From Roseomonas gilardii (GTDB taxonomy: Bacteria > Pseudomonadota > Alphaproteobacteria > Acetobacterales > Acetobacteraceae), in assembly GCF_001941945.1 (NCBI RefSeq), contig NZ_CP015583.1:1477001-1541000 (forward strand): a DNA stretch of 64,000 nucleotides, given 5' to 3'. The translations under genes and the position numbers were made by a program. Below, piece after piece: positions 50,310-59,174 of this stretch (position 1 is its first letter; every line of letters starts with the position of its first letter). The notes beneath the pieces are model-generated. The model was given only the letters and a program-made list of their open reading frames with translations, did not search any database and was not told the origin of the DNA.

Positions 50310-51514
50310 GGCTTCTCCGCCACCCATTGCGTGACGGTCATGGCGGGGCGGAAGCCGTGCATCCCCCCCAGCCGGTCCAGCCGCTCCACGCCGATCCGCG
50401 CCAGCGTGCCGCCACACCGGCCCAGCGCGGCGGCGAGGGCGGACTCGCCCTCCAGCGTCACCGCATTGGCCACGATCCGCCCGCCGGGGCGCAGGGCCTC
50501 CCAGGCGGCGTCGAGCAGGCCCGGATGGCTCACCCCGCCGCCGACAAAGACGGCATCCGGCGCCGGCTGCCCCGCCAGGGCCTCCGGGGCACGGCCTTCC
50601 ACGATCCGCAGCGCCGGGACGCCCAGCAGCGCGGCATTGCCCGCGGCCCGGGCGGCGCGTTCGGAGCGGGGCTCGAAGCCGATGGCGCGGTTGGCGGGGT
50701 GCCGCAGCATCCATTCGATGCCCAGGGAGCCCGAGCCGGCGCCGATATCCCACAACATCCCGCCCTGCCGTGGCGCGAGGCTGGACAGGGTGACGGCGCG
50801 GATCTCGCGCTTGGTGATCTGCCCGTCATGCTCGAAGAATTCGTCCGGCAACCCGCTGGCGAGCGGCAGGACGCGGGCGCCGGGCGCCGCCTCGACCTCC
50901 AGCGCCAGCAGGTTCAGCGGGTCGATCGGGGCGGGCAGGGGCTCCCCGGCCATCAGGCGGCGATGCCGCTCGCGCGGACCGCCCAGGGCTTCCAGCAGGT
51001 GCATCCGCGTGGGGCCGAAGCCATGCCGGCACAGGAAGCCGGCGACCGCCCCGGGCGTGGCGGCATCGGCGGCCAGGACCAGCACCCGCGCCCCTGGCTG
51101 CAAGGCCGGGCGCAGCGTTTCCAGCGGGCGGCCGCAGAGCGAGACCGTTGCCACCTCCTGCATCGCCCAGCCGAGCCGCGCGCAGGCCAAGGCGAGCGAG
51201 GACGGCGCCGGCAGGGCCAGGAACTCCTCCGGCGGAACCAGCCGCGCCAGGCTGGCGCCGACCCCGAAGAGGAAGGGATCGCCCGAGGCCAGCACCGCGA
51301 CGGGCCGGCCGCGCAGGGCCAGCAGCTCCGGCCAGCTTTCCGCGAGCGGGCTGCGCCAGGGATGCGCCTCCCCCCGCAGCAGCGGCGCCGCCAGCGCCAG
51401 GTGCCGCTGCCCGCCGAAGACATGCATGGCGCCGGCGAGCAGCGTGCGGGCGGCGGGCGACAGCCCCTCCGCCCCATCCTCGCCGAGCCCGATGATGCTA
51501 AGCCAGCGCGCCAT
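50306..51514 (-). CDS. cobL: Precorrin-6B C5,15-methyltransferase (decarboxylating) CobL
   Basis: 402 aa fusion. The N-terminal ~205 residues are a CbiE-type methylase ([38 protein letters not shown]). The C-terminal part is a CbiT-type Rossmann methyltransferase ([34 protein letters not shown]). It adds methyls at C5 and C15 and decarboxylates ring C. Its ATG shares a CATG tetranucleotide with the cobK start on the other strand, so no promoter fits between them; transcription probably reads through from cobJ. Confidence 0.95.
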   Translation of the reverse strand: MARWLSIIGLGEDGAEGLSPAARTLLAGAMHVFGGQRHLALAAPLLRGEAHPWRSPLAESWPELLALRGRPVAVLASGDPFLFGVGASLARLVPPEEFLALPAPSSLALACARLGWAMQEVATVSLCGRPLETLRPALQPGARVLVLAADAATPGAVAGFLCRHGFGPTRMHLLEALGGPRERHRRLMAGEPLPAPIDPLNLLALEVEAAPGARVLPLASGLPDEFFEHDGQITKREIRAVTLSSLAPRQGGMLWDIGAGSGSLGIEWMLRHPANRAIGFEPRSERAARAAGNAALLGVPALRIVEGRAPEALAGQPAPDAVFVGGGVSHPGLLDAAWEALRPGGRIVANAVTLEGESALAAALGRCGGTLARIGVERLDRLGGMHGFRPAMTVTQWVAEKP

Positions 51515-52322
51515 GGACGACCCCTCGCCGACGCGAATCCTGACACGCATTCTGATTCTGGGCGGCAGCACCGAGGCCTCGGCGCTGGCCATCGTGCTGG
51601 CGGGCGACGAGCGCTTCGACGTGGTGCTCTCGCTGGCCGGCGCCACCCGCTCCCCCCGGCCGCAGCCCGTGCCGGTGCGGCGCGGCGGCTTCGGCGGCGC
51701 GTCGGGGCTGGCGGAATTCCTGCGGGCCGAGGCGGTGGACCTGCTGATCGACGCCACCCACCCCTTCGCGGCCCGGATGTCGGGCCATGCGGTGGAGGCG
51801 GCGGCGCTGGCGGGCCTGCCCCTGCTGCGGATCGAGCGCCCGGCCTGGGTGGCCGGGGAGGGCGATCGCTGGACCCCTGTGCCGGACATGGAATCCGCCG
51901 CCCGGGCTCTCGGTGGGGCCCTGGGCGGGGCATCGGGCGAGACCCCGCGCCGCGTGCTGCTCACCGTGGGGCAGAAGGAACTGGCGCCCTTTTGCGACAC
52001 GCCCTGGCACCGCTACGTGATCCGCAGCATCGACCCGCCGGACCCGGCCAGCCTGCCGCCGCACGCCACCTTCCTGCCCGGAGCCGGGCCCTTCACCGTG
52101 GAGGCCGAGCGCCGCCTGCTGCGCGAACACGCCATCGAGGTGATCGTCACCAAGAATTCCGGCGGCCTCGCGACGGTGGCCAAGCTGGAGGCGGCGCGGG
52201 AGCTCGGCCTGCCGGTGGTGATGGTGTCGCGCCCGGCCCTGCCCCCCGCCGAGACCGCCACGGACAGCAGCGGGGCCCTGTGCTGGGTCCTGGCCCGTCA
52301 TGAGGCGCTGCGCGGCGCGTAG
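51513..52322 (+). CDS. cobK: Precorrin-6A reductase CobK
   Basis: 269 aa. It reduces precorrin-6A to 6B with NADPH. RILILGGSTEASALAIVLAG is the nucleotide-binding start, and IDATHPFAARMSGHAVEAA and VTKNSGGLATVAKLEAARELGLPVVMVSRP are signature blocks. It is the only plus-strand gene in the run from 49.9 to 60.7 kb. Its ATG overlaps the cobL ATG, and its last 25 nt overlap the 3' end of cobJ. Any promoter must therefore lie inside cobL. Confidence 0.94.
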   Translation: MDDPSPTRILTRILILGGSTEASALAIVLAGDERFDVVLSLAGATRSPRPQPVPVRRGGFGGASGLAEFLRAEAVDLLIDATHPFAARMSGHAVEAAALAGLPLLRIERPAWVAGEGDRWTPVPDMESAARALGGALGGASGETPRRVLLTVGQKELAPFCDTPWHRYVIRSIDPPDPASLPPHATFLPGAGPFTVEAERRLLREHAIEVIVTKNSGGLATVAKLEAARELGLPVVMVSRPALPPAETATDSSGALCWVLARHEALRGA

Positions 52323-53067
52323 AGCCAGGGCCGTCCGCCGGGACGCTCGATCAGGCGCGAGGCCTCGGTGCCGACCAGCACCAGGGTGCGCATGTCGGCG
52401 CGGCCGGGATCGGCCCGTTCCAGCGGCACGATGTCGATGCGCTCCTCCGGCCGCGTCGCGGCGGTGGCGAAGACCACCGGCACCGTGCCCGGCAGCATGT
52501 CGCGCAACAGGTCCAGCGCCTGGCCAAGCTGCCAGGCGCGGGCGCGGGAGATCGGGTTGTAGAGGGCGATGGCGAAGCCGGCCTCGACGGCGAGGCGCAG
52601 CCGGCGTTCCACCAGCGACCAGGGCTTGAGGTTGTCGGACAGCGAGATGGCGCAGAAATCATGCCCCAGCGGCGCGCCGACCCGCGCCGCCACGGCGAAC
52701 ATGGCGGAAATCCCGGGGATCACCGCGATGTCCAGGCCCCGCCATTCCACGGGCCCGGCCTCCAGCGCCTCGAAGACCGCGCTGGCCATGCCGAAGACGC
52801 CCGCATCCCCGGCGGAGACCACGGCCACGCGGCCCCCCCGGCGGCCAGCGCCAGGGCATGACGGGCGCGGTCGAGCTCCACGCGGTTGTCGGTGGCGTGG
52901 CGGGTGAGGCCGGGGCGGTCCGGCACGCGGGCGACATAGGGACCGTAGCCGATCAGGTCGCTCGCCCCCTCCAGGGCGGCGGCGGCCTCGGGCGCCAGCA
53001 GGTCCGGCGCGCCGGGGCCGAGGCCGATAACGCGGAGCCAGCCGGCAGCCGACATGGAGCCGCTCAT
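52298..53067 (-). CDS. cobJ: Precorrin-3B C17-methyltransferase CobJ, -1 frameshift at a G7 run
   Basis: The gene needs two frames. The first runs from ATG 53067 ([35 protein letters not shown]) to the run of seven G at 52839-52833. The second resumes with RVAVVSAGDAGVFGMASAVF to the stop at 52298. One extra G, or a -1 ribosomal slip on GCC-GGG-GGG-GCC, restores a normal 256-aa CobJ. All family blocks on both sides (IPGISAMFAVAARVGAPLGH, DNLKPWSLVERRL, ALYNPISRARAWQL) are intact. Sequencing error, phase variation, programmed slippage or a recent lesion are all possible. The ATG overlaps the cobI stop. Confidence 0.88.
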
Positions 53068-53807
53068 CGCGGCCGCTGCCGGCCCGGGACCAGCACCAGC
53101 GAGAAATACGGCGCGGGCGCGTCGTCTCGCTCGGCGAGCGGCGTGATCCGCTCCTCCGCCATGGTGCCGCGCTCGACATAGAGGGCGCGGGCGGTAAGGC
53201 CCACCGCCTCCAGCGCGGCGCGGATCTTCGGCAGGTTGCGGCCGACCTTCATGATCACCGCCGCATCGGTGCCGCGCAGCCGCTCCGCCATGCGCTCTCC
53301 GTCCAGCGTGCCGGGAAGGACGGTGAGGATGTCGTCGCCATGCACGATCGGCGTCCCGGCCCGGGCCCAGCAGCCGCCCATGGCGGTGATGCCGGGCACG
53401 ACCTCCTGCCGGAACTCGTCCCGCAGCCGGTCGAAGAGATACATCGACGAACCGTAGAAGAACGGATCGCCCTCGCAGAGCAGCGCGACATCCTGCCCGG
53501 CCCGCAGGCGCGCGGCCAGGATCGCGGCACATTCCTCGTAGAAGCCCGCGATGCCGGTCAGGTAGCGCGGATCGTCCAGCGGGATCTCGGTGGTATAGGG
53601 ATACTCGAAACGCAACTCCTCCGCCGAGGGCGGCAGATGCGGCGTGGCGATGGTGCGGGCATTCCCGGCGCGGCCGCGCTTGGCGAAATGCGCGAAGACC
53701 GGCGTTTCCCGCAAAATTCGGGCGGCCTTGAGCGTCAGCAGCTCCGGATCGCCGGGGCCGAGGCCCAGCGTGTAGAGCGTGCCGGAAGCAGCGGGACAGG
53801 CGGCCAC
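53064..53807 (-). CDS. cobI: Precorrin-2 C20-methyltransferase
   Basis: 247 aa. It makes precorrin-3A. LYTLGLGPGDPELLTLKAARIL is the SAM-methylase N-terminal motif, ALLCEGDPFFYGSSMYLFDRL follows, and VVPGITAMGGCWARAGTPIVHGDDILTVLPG is the CobI-specific block. The GTG start at 53807 is one nt past the cobH stop. Its own stop overlaps the cobJ ATG. Confidence 0.95.
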   Translation of the reverse strand: MAACPAASGTLYTLGLGPGDPELLTLKAARILRETPVFAHFAKRGRAGNARTIATPHLPPSAEELRFEYPYTTEIPLDDPRYLTGIAGFYEECAAILAARLRAGQDVALLCEGDPFFYGSSMYLFDRLRDEFRQEVVPGITAMGGCWARAGTPIVHGDDILTVLPGTLDGERMAERLRGTDAAVIMKVGRNLPKIRAALEAVGLTARALYVERGTMAEERITPLAERDDAPAPYFSLVLVPGRQRPR

Positions 53808-53808
53808 G

Positions 53809-54435
53809 CTACTCGGCCTCGCTCGCCAGGGCGTTCACGGCGGCCACGGCCATGGCGCTGCCGCCCAGCCGGCCCTCCGCGATCATCCAGGGGATGTCGT
53901 GCCGCGCGGCCAGGGCCTGCTTGGATTCCGCCGCGCCCACGAAGCCCACCGGTAGGCCGATCACCGCCGCCGGGCGCGGCGCCCCGGCATCCAGCAGCTC
54001 CAGCAGGTGGAACAGCGCGGTGGGGGCATTGCCGATCGCCACCAGCGCGCCCTCCAGCAGCCCGCCCCACAGGTGCAGCGCGGCGGCGGAGCGCGTGTTG
54101 CCGATCTCGCGCGCCAGTTCCGGCACGCCCGGCGCGTCGAGCGTGCAGACCACCTCGTTCGCGGCCGGCAGGCGCGGGCGGGTGATGCCATGCGCGACCA
54201 TCTTGGCGTCGCAGAGGATGGGCCGCCCGTCCAGCAGGGCCTGGCGGGCCGCGGCGGTGAAGCCGGGCGAGAAGCGCAGGGCGCGCACCACCTCCACCAT
54301 GCCGCAGGCATGGATCACGCGCACCGCGACGCGGGCTTCCTCCGCGGAGAAGCCGGAAAGATCGGCCTCGGCCCGGATGGTGGCGAAGGACTGGCGGTAG
54401 ATCGCCGCGCCGTCGCGGATATAGTCGTAGGTCAT
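53809..54435 (-). CDS. cobH: Precorrin-8X methylmutase
   Basis: 208 aa. It moves the methyl group from C11 to C12, giving hydrogenobyrinate. MTYDYIRDGAAIYRQSFATIR is typical. The catalytic His lies in VRVIHACGMVEVV; DAKMVAHGITR and GLPVGFVGAAESK are further signatures. The ATG overlaps the cobG stop (ATGA). Confidence 0.95.
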   Translation of the reverse strand: MTYDYIRDGAAIYRQSFATIRAEADLSGFSAEEARVAVRVIHACGMVEVVRALRFSPGFTAAARQALLDGRPILCDAKMVAHGITRPRLPAANEVVCTLDAPGVPELAREIGNTRSAAALHLWGGLLEGALVAIGNAPTALFHLLELLDAGAPRPAAVIGLPVGFVGAAESKQALAARHDIPWMIAEGRLGGSAMAVAAVNALASEAE

Positions 54436-55775
54436 GCCACCTTCTGGGCCGCGTCCTGGCCGCCCGTCCTGTCCTGTGCGCCGAGGAGCCAGTCTGCCAC
54501 CTCGCCGATGCTGAGTCCCCGACGCTCCGGCGCCTCGCGCGCCGTGGCGTCGCGGCGGATGCCGTAGCGTCCCGCCTCTCCGCCGGGGGCCTCCCCGACA
54601 AGGGTGACGGCGGCGGGACCGGGATGGGCACAGCCTTTGGCGCAACCGGAGAGGTGCAGCAAGCCCGCGCGCGGCAGTCCGCGCGCCGCGAGGGTGGCGG
54701 CATCGGCCTCCGTGTCCACGCCGGCGCTGGCGCAGCCGCGCAGCCCCGGGCAGGCGCGGATGCGGAGCAGCGGGTCGCCCGCATCGGCGATCCCCCCCGC
54801 CGCCGCGACGGCCCCGGCGAGCCGGGATGCGTCCCGCGCCAGGACGCCGGGGATGACGAGGAGGCGCCAGGGCGTCAGGCGCAGCGTACCATCGCCGAAC
54901 CGCTCCGCGATCCCGCCCAGGGCCGCGAGCTGCGCGGCGCCGAGCCGCCCCAGCGGCAGGCCGAGCAGGAAGGCCCCCATCCGGCCATCGGGTGCCGTCG
55001 CCAGGAAGCCGGGGCGGGCGGCGGAACCAGGACCAGAACCCGGATCTGGGCCGGCAGCACCGGGCAGGAGCCCGGCCTCCCGCAACAGCGCGGCACCTCC
55101 CTCCCGCCGCACCAGATCGCGCAGCCGCCGGGGTTCCTCCACGCCGTCAGGCACCCCGCCCCGCGCGGCGGCGAAGCGGCGCAGCAGGCGGGACACCGCC
55201 GGGACGGCCTCCTCCCAGGGGCAGAGTGCCGTCTCCACGGCCCCATCCAGCAGGACCCGCAGCGCCCCGCCCTCGGCACGCAGCAGGATATCCGCCCGCG
55301 AGGCATCGAGCGGCAGCGCGCCGCCCCCATCCAGGGCCAGGCCGAACTTGCCCGGAACCGCCTCCAGCGCCGGATCGGCCAGCGCGCCCTCCAGCGCGGC
55401 GATCAGCGCGGGCAGGCGCGGGTCCAGCGCCGGGTCATGCCCCAGCAACGGCGGGCAGACGAGGTTGCGCCGCCGCTCCACGCCCGGATCGGGATCGGCC
55501 AGCCCGGCCCCGACCAGCGCATCCGCCAGGGGCCGCAGCCCCGCCTCCGCGATGCCGCGAAGCTGGAGGTTCCCCCGGTTGGTCAGCTCGATCCGCCCAT
55601 TGCCGTGCCCCGCGGCCAGCGCCGCCACCAGCCGGGCCGCCCCGGCGGTGAGCGTGGCACGGCCCGGCTTGACGCGAGCCAGCCAGCCATCGCCCGACCG
55701 CATCGGCTCGTGCAGCGAGGGACACCAGCCCCGCACGGCCATGCTTGGCCCCCTCTCGGCTGCGGGCGGGCTCAC
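54432..55775 (-). CDS. cobG: Precorrin-3B synthase CobG
   Basis: 447 aa sulfite/nitrite-reductase-like Fe-S enzyme that uses O2 to hydroxylate precorrin-3A. It therefore marks the oxygen-dependent pathway. WCPSLHEPMRSGDGWLARVKPG and GRIELTNRGNLQLRGI are in the N-terminal repeat. The cluster cysteines are ACPGLRGCASAG and LSGCAKGCAHPG. A GTG at 55775 overlaps the cobN stop and is chosen; ATG 55742 would remove 11 residues with no domain loss. Confidence 0.92.
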   Translation of the reverse strand: MSPPAAERGPSMAVRGWCPSLHEPMRSGDGWLARVKPGRATLTAGAARLVAALAAGHGNGRIELTNRGNLQLRGIAEAGLRPLADALVGAGLADPDPGVERRRNLVCPPLLGHDPALDPRLPALIAALEGALADPALEAVPGKFGLALDGGGALPLDASRADILLRAEGGALRVLLDGAVETALCPWEEAVPAVSRLLRRFAAARGGVPDGVEEPRRLRDLVRREGGAALLREAGLLPGAAGPDPGSGPGSAARPGFLATAPDGRMGAFLLGLPLGRLGAAQLAALGGIAERFGDGTLRLTPWRLLVIPGVLARDASRLAGAVAAAGGIADAGDPLLRIRACPGLRGCASAGVDTEADAATLAARGLPRAGLLHLSGCAKGCAHPGPAAVTLVGEAPGGEAGRYGIRRDATAREAPERRGLSIGEVADWLLGAQDRTGGQDAAQKVA

Positions 55776-58700
55776 GTGCCGCTCTCCAGCAACCCGGCGG
55801 TGCTGTTGCGGCGGGGCCGCCAGAGATCGCGCGCCAGCGCATCGGCGAGGCGCCGCCGCAGCGCCTCGCGGGCCTCGGGGTTATGGTCGCGCAGGAAACG
55901 GTCCACCGCCTCGTCGCCCAGCGTGTGCTCGAACAACAGCTCGAACTGCCGGTCGAAGCGGACGGGAAGCGTGGCCGCGAAGCCGTGCAGCGCCTCGGCG
56001 GCGCGAGCGATCTCGGCCGCGCCCCGGCGGCCATGGCGCATCTGCCCGGCGATCCAGAGCGGGTTGGCGGCACGGCCCCGCACCACGCGGGCGATCTCCT
56101 CCTCCAGCGCGCGCAGCCTGGGCGTTCCGGCGCGGCTGGTGTCGGCGTGGTAGAGCCTCGGGCTGGCGCCGAGCCCCGCCGCCGCCGCCGCGAAGCCACC
56201 GGCATGGGCGGCGCGATCCGGACTGTCGAGCAGGTCGGTCTCGGCATGGTCCTGCACCTGCAGGAAGGCGCCGCCCGCCGCGATCCGCGCCGCGAAGCCC
56301 CGCGCATCGGGAGCGCCGTCGAGACCCTGCCCATAGGCATGGCCGGAGGCGGCGAGATAGGCACGCCCCAGCTCCGCCTTGTCCTCCCAGCCGCCCCGGG
56401 CGAGCAGATCCTCGGTCCCGGCGCCGTAATCCCCCGGCGCGGCGCCGAAGATCCGCACGGTGGCCCGGCGGAAGGCGTCGCCCTCCAGCCCCCCTTCCAG
56501 CCCTCGGGCCGAGGCGGCGAGCGGGTTCCAGTCCGCCGCCTCGTCCCGCGCCGCGACGGTGCGCACGGCCATGTCGAACAGCGCGATCTGTGCCGGGAAG
56601 GCATCGCGGAACAGGCCGGAGATGCGCAGCGTCACATCCACGCGCGGGCGGTCGAGCATGGCGAGCGGCAGCACCTCGACGCCGCTGGCGCGCCCCGATT
56701 CCGCGTCCCAGACCGGGCGCGCGCCCAGCAGCACCAGGGCCAGCGCCAGTTCCTCGCCGCCGGTGCGCAGCGTGGCGCTGCCCCAGAGGTCGATCACCAG
56801 ATGGCGCAGGAAGTCGCCCTGCTCCTGCTGGTGCCGGCGCAGCAGCTCCGCCGCCGCCTTCTCCGCCAGCACCAGGGCGGAACGGGTCGGTACGCTGCGC
56901 GGGTCCAGGGCGAAGAGGTTGCGCCCGGTCGGCAGCACATCGGCGCGGCCCCGGCTGGGCGCGCCGGACGGCCCGGGGGCCACGAAGCGCCCGTCCAGCG
57001 CCGCGAGCAGCGCCTCGCGCTCGGCCAGGGCACAGGCATCGAGCCGCGCGGCCAGCGCCTCCGCGCCCAGGCCGGGACTGGAGCGCATCAGCGCATCCAG
57101 AAGCAGGGCGCGGCGCTCCGGCGCCGGCTCCCGGCCGAAGACATGCAGCCCGTCGCGGATCTGCATCTCCTTGACGTCGCAGAGATAGGCGTCGAGCCGG
57201 GCCAGCGCCTCCTCCTCCGGTGCCTCACGCGCCACCCCGCTCTCGTCGAGCAGCCCGCAGGCGCCGGCACGCTCCAGGATCTCGCGCCGGAGCAGGGCGG
57301 TGCGGCGGCGGTCGAGCCCGTCGGCGGCGGCATACTCGTCGATCAGCCGCTCCAGCGCCGCCCCCTCCGCATGCAGCCCGGCGGGGCGCAGCGGCGGGGT
57401 CAGGTGCCCGATGGTGACCGCACCCAGGCGCCGCTTGGCGGCGGCCGCCTCCCCGGGATTGTTGACGATGAAGGGATAGATCACCGGCAGCCCACCCACG
57501 AGCGCCACCGGGGCGCAGTCCGGCGCCAGTGCCGCCGCCTTGCCCGGCAGCCATTCCAGCGAGCCATGCGTGCCGAGATGCACCAGCGCATGGACCCGCT
57601 CCGCCTCCCGCATCCAGAGATGGAAGGCGACGAAGCCGTGCCGGGGCGGCAGGTCGGGGTCGTGGTAGCTCGCCTTGCGCCGCGCCGGATCGCCCCGGTC
57701 GGGCTGGATGGTCAGGAGATGTGGGCCGAGCCGTAGGTGCCGCAGGTGGAAGCCGCCATCCTTCACGGCGGCGTCCGCCTCCGCCCCGCCCCAGGCCGCC
57801 TCGACGCGGGCGCGGAAGGCCTCGGGCAGCGCGGCGAAGAGGCGCCGGTAGTGGTCGAGGGACAGGATGGGCCCGGGCGCGGCGCGGCAAAGCCATTCGG
57901 CCAGGGTCGCCGCATCCGGCGGCGCGGGCAGGTCATAGCCCGCTCCCCTCAACAGGCCGAGCATGGCTTCGAGGCTGGCGAAGCTGTCGAGCCCGACCGC
58001 ATGGCCCTCCTGCCCCCCCACGCCCGGATAATCGGACAGCACGATGCCCAGCCGCCGCCCGGCGCGCGGCGTGGCGGCGAGCCGCGCCCAGGCGGCGGCG
58101 CGATCAGCGGCCAGCGCGATGCCCTCCGGGTCCGGGCGCAGCAGGGTGCGCGCGAAGCCGAGACCGGCGATGGCCGCATCCTCGGCCTTGTGCGCCACGG
58201 CGGTGGTCAGCAGGCGCCCGTCCAGCTCCGGCAGCGCCACCTGCATGGCGAGGTCGCTCTGCGACAACCCGCGCGCCGAGGCGGCCCAGACTTCGCGCGA
58301 GGCGGAGGACAGCAGCAGTTGCAACACCGGCACCCCGGCGGCATCGAGCGGCGAGCCGGAATCGTCACGCCGGGCGGAAAAGCCGGTGAGGTTCAGCACC
58401 ACCGCCGGTTTCCAGCCGCGCAGCGTGGCGGCGATGCCCCGCGCCGTGCCGGGGGATTTCAGGCTGTCGGCGAACAGCGCCCGGGGCCGCAGCCCGCGCG
58501 CCGCCAGCGCCCCGGCCAGGGCGGCGACCGGCGCGGTGTCTCCGGCCAGGAGATGCGAGCGGTAGAAGGTGATGGCAGCAACCGGACCTTCCCCGCCAGC
58601 ATCCCCCGGCAGTTCGTGCTCGCCCCAGGCGGGGAGGGACCGTGGCGGCGGGGGCAGGGCCGCAAGCGGATCGCGCGCCAGCGCCGCCATGAAGCGCAGC

Positions 58701-59158
58701 GCCGCCCCGGCATTCTCCGGCCCGCCGGCGGCGAAACCCGCATCCAGCCAGCGCCAGGCGGGTTCCGGCAGGGTGGAGAGGGCACGCAGCCGCGCATCGT
58801 CCCGTCCGTCGCCCGGCAGCAGCGCGAGCGCGATCCCCTCCCGCCGCGCCAGCGCCGCCAGTTCCTCGGCGCCATAGCGCCAGTAGTCGAGCCCGCCCAG
58901 CAACCGCGCCATCACGCAGCGCGACGCGGCCAGCGTGTTCTCCAGATAGAGATCGACCGAAAGCGGATGGCGCAGCCGCCCCAGGCTGGCGAGCCGCAGT
59001 TCGGGCCGCTCGCCCTCCATCCCCGCCCAGGCCGTGGCGGCGGCGCCGAGATCGGCGTCGGAGAAGGAGAGCACCACCAGCTCCGCGGGCGCCTGGCCGA
59101 GATCGACGGCGGCATCCGCCTCGTCCAGGCTGCGCGTCTCGCGGACCAGCAGGTGCAT
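55772..59158 (-). CDS. cobN: Cobaltochelatase subunit CobN
   Basis: 1128 aa, somewhat shorter than the usual ~1250. It is the large catalytic subunit of the ATP-dependent aerobic cobaltochelatase, inserting Co2+ into hydrogenobyrinate a,c-diamide. It has blocks shared with BchH: ALVHLGTHGSLEWLPGKAAAL (metal/porphyrin site), LPVIYPFIVNNPGEAAAAKRR, LLPTGRN-like DVLPTGRNLFALDP, and GEELALALVLLGARPVW. The AAA+ partners CobS/CobT (chelatase type) are not in the window. It lies 16 bp after cobW and overlaps cobG (GTGA). Confidence 0.95.
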   Translation of the reverse strand: MHLLVRETRSLDEADAAVDLGQAPAELVVLSFSDADLGAAATAWAGMEGERPELRLASLGRLRHPLSVDLYLENTLAASRCVMARLLGGLDYWRYGAEELAALARREGIALALLPGDGRDDARLRALSTLPEPAWRWLDAGFAAGGPENAGAALRFMAALARDPLAALPPPPRSLPAWGEHELPGDAGGEGPVAAITFYRSHLLAGDTAPVAALAGALAARGLRPRALFADSLKSPGTARGIAATLRGWKPAVVLNLTGFSARRDDSGSPLDAAGVPVLQLLLSSASREVWAASARGLSQSDLAMQVALPELDGRLLTTAVAHKAEDAAIAGLGFARTLLRPDPEGIALAADRAAAWARLAATPRAGRRLGIVLSDYPGVGGQEGHAVGLDSFASLEAMLGLLRGAGYDLPAPPDAATLAEWLCRAAPGPILSLDHYRRLFAALPEAFRARVEAAWGGAEADAAVKDGGFHLRHLRLGPHLLTIQPDRGDPARRKASYHDPDLPPRHGFVAFHLWMREAERVHALVHLGTHGSLEWLPGKAAALAPDCAPVALVGGLPVIYPFIVNNPGEAAAAKRRLGAVTIGHLTPPLRPAGLHAEGAALERLIDEYAAADGLDRRRTALLRREILERAGACGLLDESGVAREAPEEEALARLDAYLCDVKEMQIRDGLHVFGREPAPERRALLLDALMRSSPGLGAEALAARLDACALAEREALLAALDGRFVAPGPSGAPSRGRADVLPTGRNLFALDPRSVPTRSALVLAEKAAAELLRRHQQEQGDFLRHLVIDLWGSATLRTGGEELALALVLLGARPVWDAESGRASGVEVLPLAMLDRPRVDVTLRISGLFRDAFPAQIALFDMAVRTVAARDEAADWNPLAASARGLEGGLEGDAFRRATVRIFGAAPGDYGAGTEDLLARGGWEDKAELGRAYLAASGHAYGQGLDGAPDARGFAARIAAGGAFLQVQDHAETDLLDSPDRAAHAGGFAAAAAGLGASPRLYHADTSRAGTPRLRALEEEIARVVRGRAANPLWIAGQMRHGRRGAAEIARAAEALHGFAATLPVRFDRQFELLFEHTLGDEAVDRFLRDHNPEAREALRRRLADALARDLWRPRRNSTAGLLESGT

Positions 59159-59174
59159 GGCGCGGCCCGCTCCC

